A DNA stretch of 64,000 nt from Hygrocybe punicea (Eukaryota; Basidiomycota; Agaricomycetes; Agaricales; Hygrophoraceae), in the NCBI GenBank assembly GCA_963556145.1, contig OY744471.1, positions 2,039,590 to 2,103,589 of the forward strand. Direction: 5' to 3'. The notes beneath the pieces were generated by a model that ran no database searches, was not told where the DNA came from, and saw only the letters and a program-made list of their open reading frames with translations. Position numbers and translations under genes: made by a program. Below are positions 62,784 to 64,000 of this stretch, piece by piece. Within the stretch, counting starts at the first letter, position 1. Every line of letters starts with the position of its first letter.

Positions 62784-64000
62784 TTTATGTCCCAGCAAAG
62801 CAATTTAAAGGACCAGATGCCCTCTCCAGGAGAGAATTAGCAGAGGATGAAGAAATAATAGAACATGATGATTCCTGGCTGGATGACATTGCACTGCTCA
62901 TTCATGTCCCAGACCCTCATCAAGTCAAGAGATATTGTTTCTCCACTCCCACAAAATTGCCATACAAGACTAGCACACTCCCATCCTCAAATGCTCCTAG
63001 ATCGAAACAGGAGAAAATACTTCAGGATGTATATCATTTCCTCTCCACACTAGAAATGCCTCCTACAGAATCTTTGCAGGCTCGTAAAAGATTTCTGAAG
63101 AAGGTTTCAGAATTCTATCTCAAAGCAAGACACATGTTCAAGCGAAATGGAAAACGATCTCCTTTATTGGTAATCATGAACCCAAAGAAGAGAGTAGCCA
63201 TTCTGACTCAGGCTCATGAGAACCTAGGACATAAAGGAGAACATGCAGTATTCGATTTAGTACGACTTCGTTTCTATTGGCCACACCTCAGGACAGATGT
63301 TCGCCATCATGTTTCATCCTGTCATGAATATCAAATTCGTACCTTAAAGAAGATGGAGATATCCCCCACCATTTCTACTCCCACCACTCTATTTCAGAAG
63401 GTTTACATTGATGTGATGTCTATGCCACCATCAGGAGGATTCAATTTTATTGTTGCTGCTTGTGATGATCTCTCAGGCACAACTGAAGTTCGCGCCATTC
63501 GTTCCAACAATTCCCAGAACCTAGCCAAGTTCTTCTGGGAACAGATCTATTGTCGCTATGGAGCCATTGGTCATGTAGTCACAGACAATGGAAGCAAAGT
63601 CAAAGGTGCATTTGAAATCCTGCTTCGTCATATGAAGATTCCTCAGGTTCGCATCACACCTTATAACAAACATGCCAATGGAGTAGTGGAACATGGACAT
63701 TTCACATTAAGAGAAGCTATTGTCAAATCTTGTGACAAGGACAAATTTGGAGGAATTCGAAACTGGCATAAGCATGTTGAAGCTGCTATGTTTGTAGATC
63801 GAATCACAGTTAGTAGTGTGACAGGATATTCACCCTACTACCTCCTACATGGAATGCACCCTCTCCTACCATTTGATATTTCAGAAGCAACCTTTATGGT
63901 TGAAGGCTTTCGTTCAGGCCTCTCTACCTCAGAATTGCTGATGCTCCGCATCAGGCAATTAGAAAGGCATCAAGAAGACATAGACAAAGCAGCTACCACA
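62784..64000 (+). pseudogene. Ty3 integrase (continues past window)
   Basis: In the shifted phase: YVPAKQFKGPDALSRRELA, then the zinc-binding HENLGHKGEHAVFDLVRLRF / SCHEYQIRT, in which the second Cys of the usual CxxC is Tyr. The catalytic acids are present: KVYIDVMSMPPSGGFN, GHVVTDNGSKVKG and YNKHANGVVEHGH. This phase stays open to the window edge (ERHQEDIDKAATT). Confidence 0.78.

Larger units (their letters stand above)
52680..64000 (+). mobile_element. Ty3/Gypsy retrotransposon, degenerate, runs off the right edge
   Basis: Order Gag-PR-spacer-RT-RNase H-integrase fits Ty3/Gypsy. No 5' LTR is visible, because the left end is truncated and inverted in gag. The coding line is broken by stops at about 52850 (ERN*FDI), 56625 (RIE*IHQ), 57536 (SEE*NCQ), 59639 (NSG*SSH) and 61667 (GKL*IVH), and by frameshifts near 60120 and 62783. 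A 2.7 kb element is inserted at about 53812-56540. The 3' end and LTR lie beyond the window. Confidence 0.85.

Overview
This window is nuclear DNA from a filamentous fungus, almost certainly an agaricomycete (mushroom-forming basidiomycete). The genes are dense and split by many 45-65 bp GT-AG introns. The gene set is basidiomycete-like: a five-domain AROM protein, an SPX-RING ligase and a KDZ transposase with its cysteine cluster. The transposable-element load is heavy. I saw no rRNA, convincing tRNA or CRISPR.

Bases 1-24.3 kb are a conserved housekeeping block: eIF3 subunit l (cut by the left edge), a CUE-domain ER protein, gamma-tubulin complex GCP2/Spc97, mitochondrial ribosomal protein uS4m, the small serine palmitoyltransferase subunit, a ferric reductase with a GATA-site cluster upstream, an Acr3 arsenite exporter, an SPX-RING protein and the AROM polypeptide. 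Next to AROM lies a badly damaged copy of the exosome helicase Mtr4, with frameshifts, deletions and changed helicase motifs.

From 24.4 to 33.5 kb a single secreted GH18 chitinase gene appears to be pulled apart. Its signal-peptide and AYYPNW exons lie at 33.2-33.45 kb and the rest at 24.4-26.7 kb. The 6.4 kb intron between them holds two transposons: a CACTA-like foldback element, and a 4.3 kb TA-flanked mariner-like element. The mariner carries a transposase plus two divergent cargo genes, an unrecognised protein and a GNAT acetyltransferase.

From 35.1 to 48.2 kb come the septation GTPase Tem1/Spg1, a frameshifted glyoxalase-like gene with a hAT MITE inserted next to its ATG, a catalase, ribosomal protein uL14 (RPL23), an RBM18-type RNA-binding protein and the Fe-S assembly ATPase Ind1/NUBPL. 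RBM18 and IND1 were probably divergent neighbours about 120 bp apart. A 4.85 kb element, itself hit by a second CACTA-like element and a hAT-like element, now splits them. Each TIR of the host element supplies the empty site for the insertion in the other.

From 48.2 kb to the end the DNA is essentially all transposable elements: a KDZ transposase with CxC2 cluster, a Ulp1-like protease, and a Ty3/Gypsy retrotransposon running off the right edge. The retrotransposon has an inverted 5' gag piece, several TGA stops and an inserted Pack-type element that has captured pieces of a C2H2 factor and of NAD(P)HX dehydratase.
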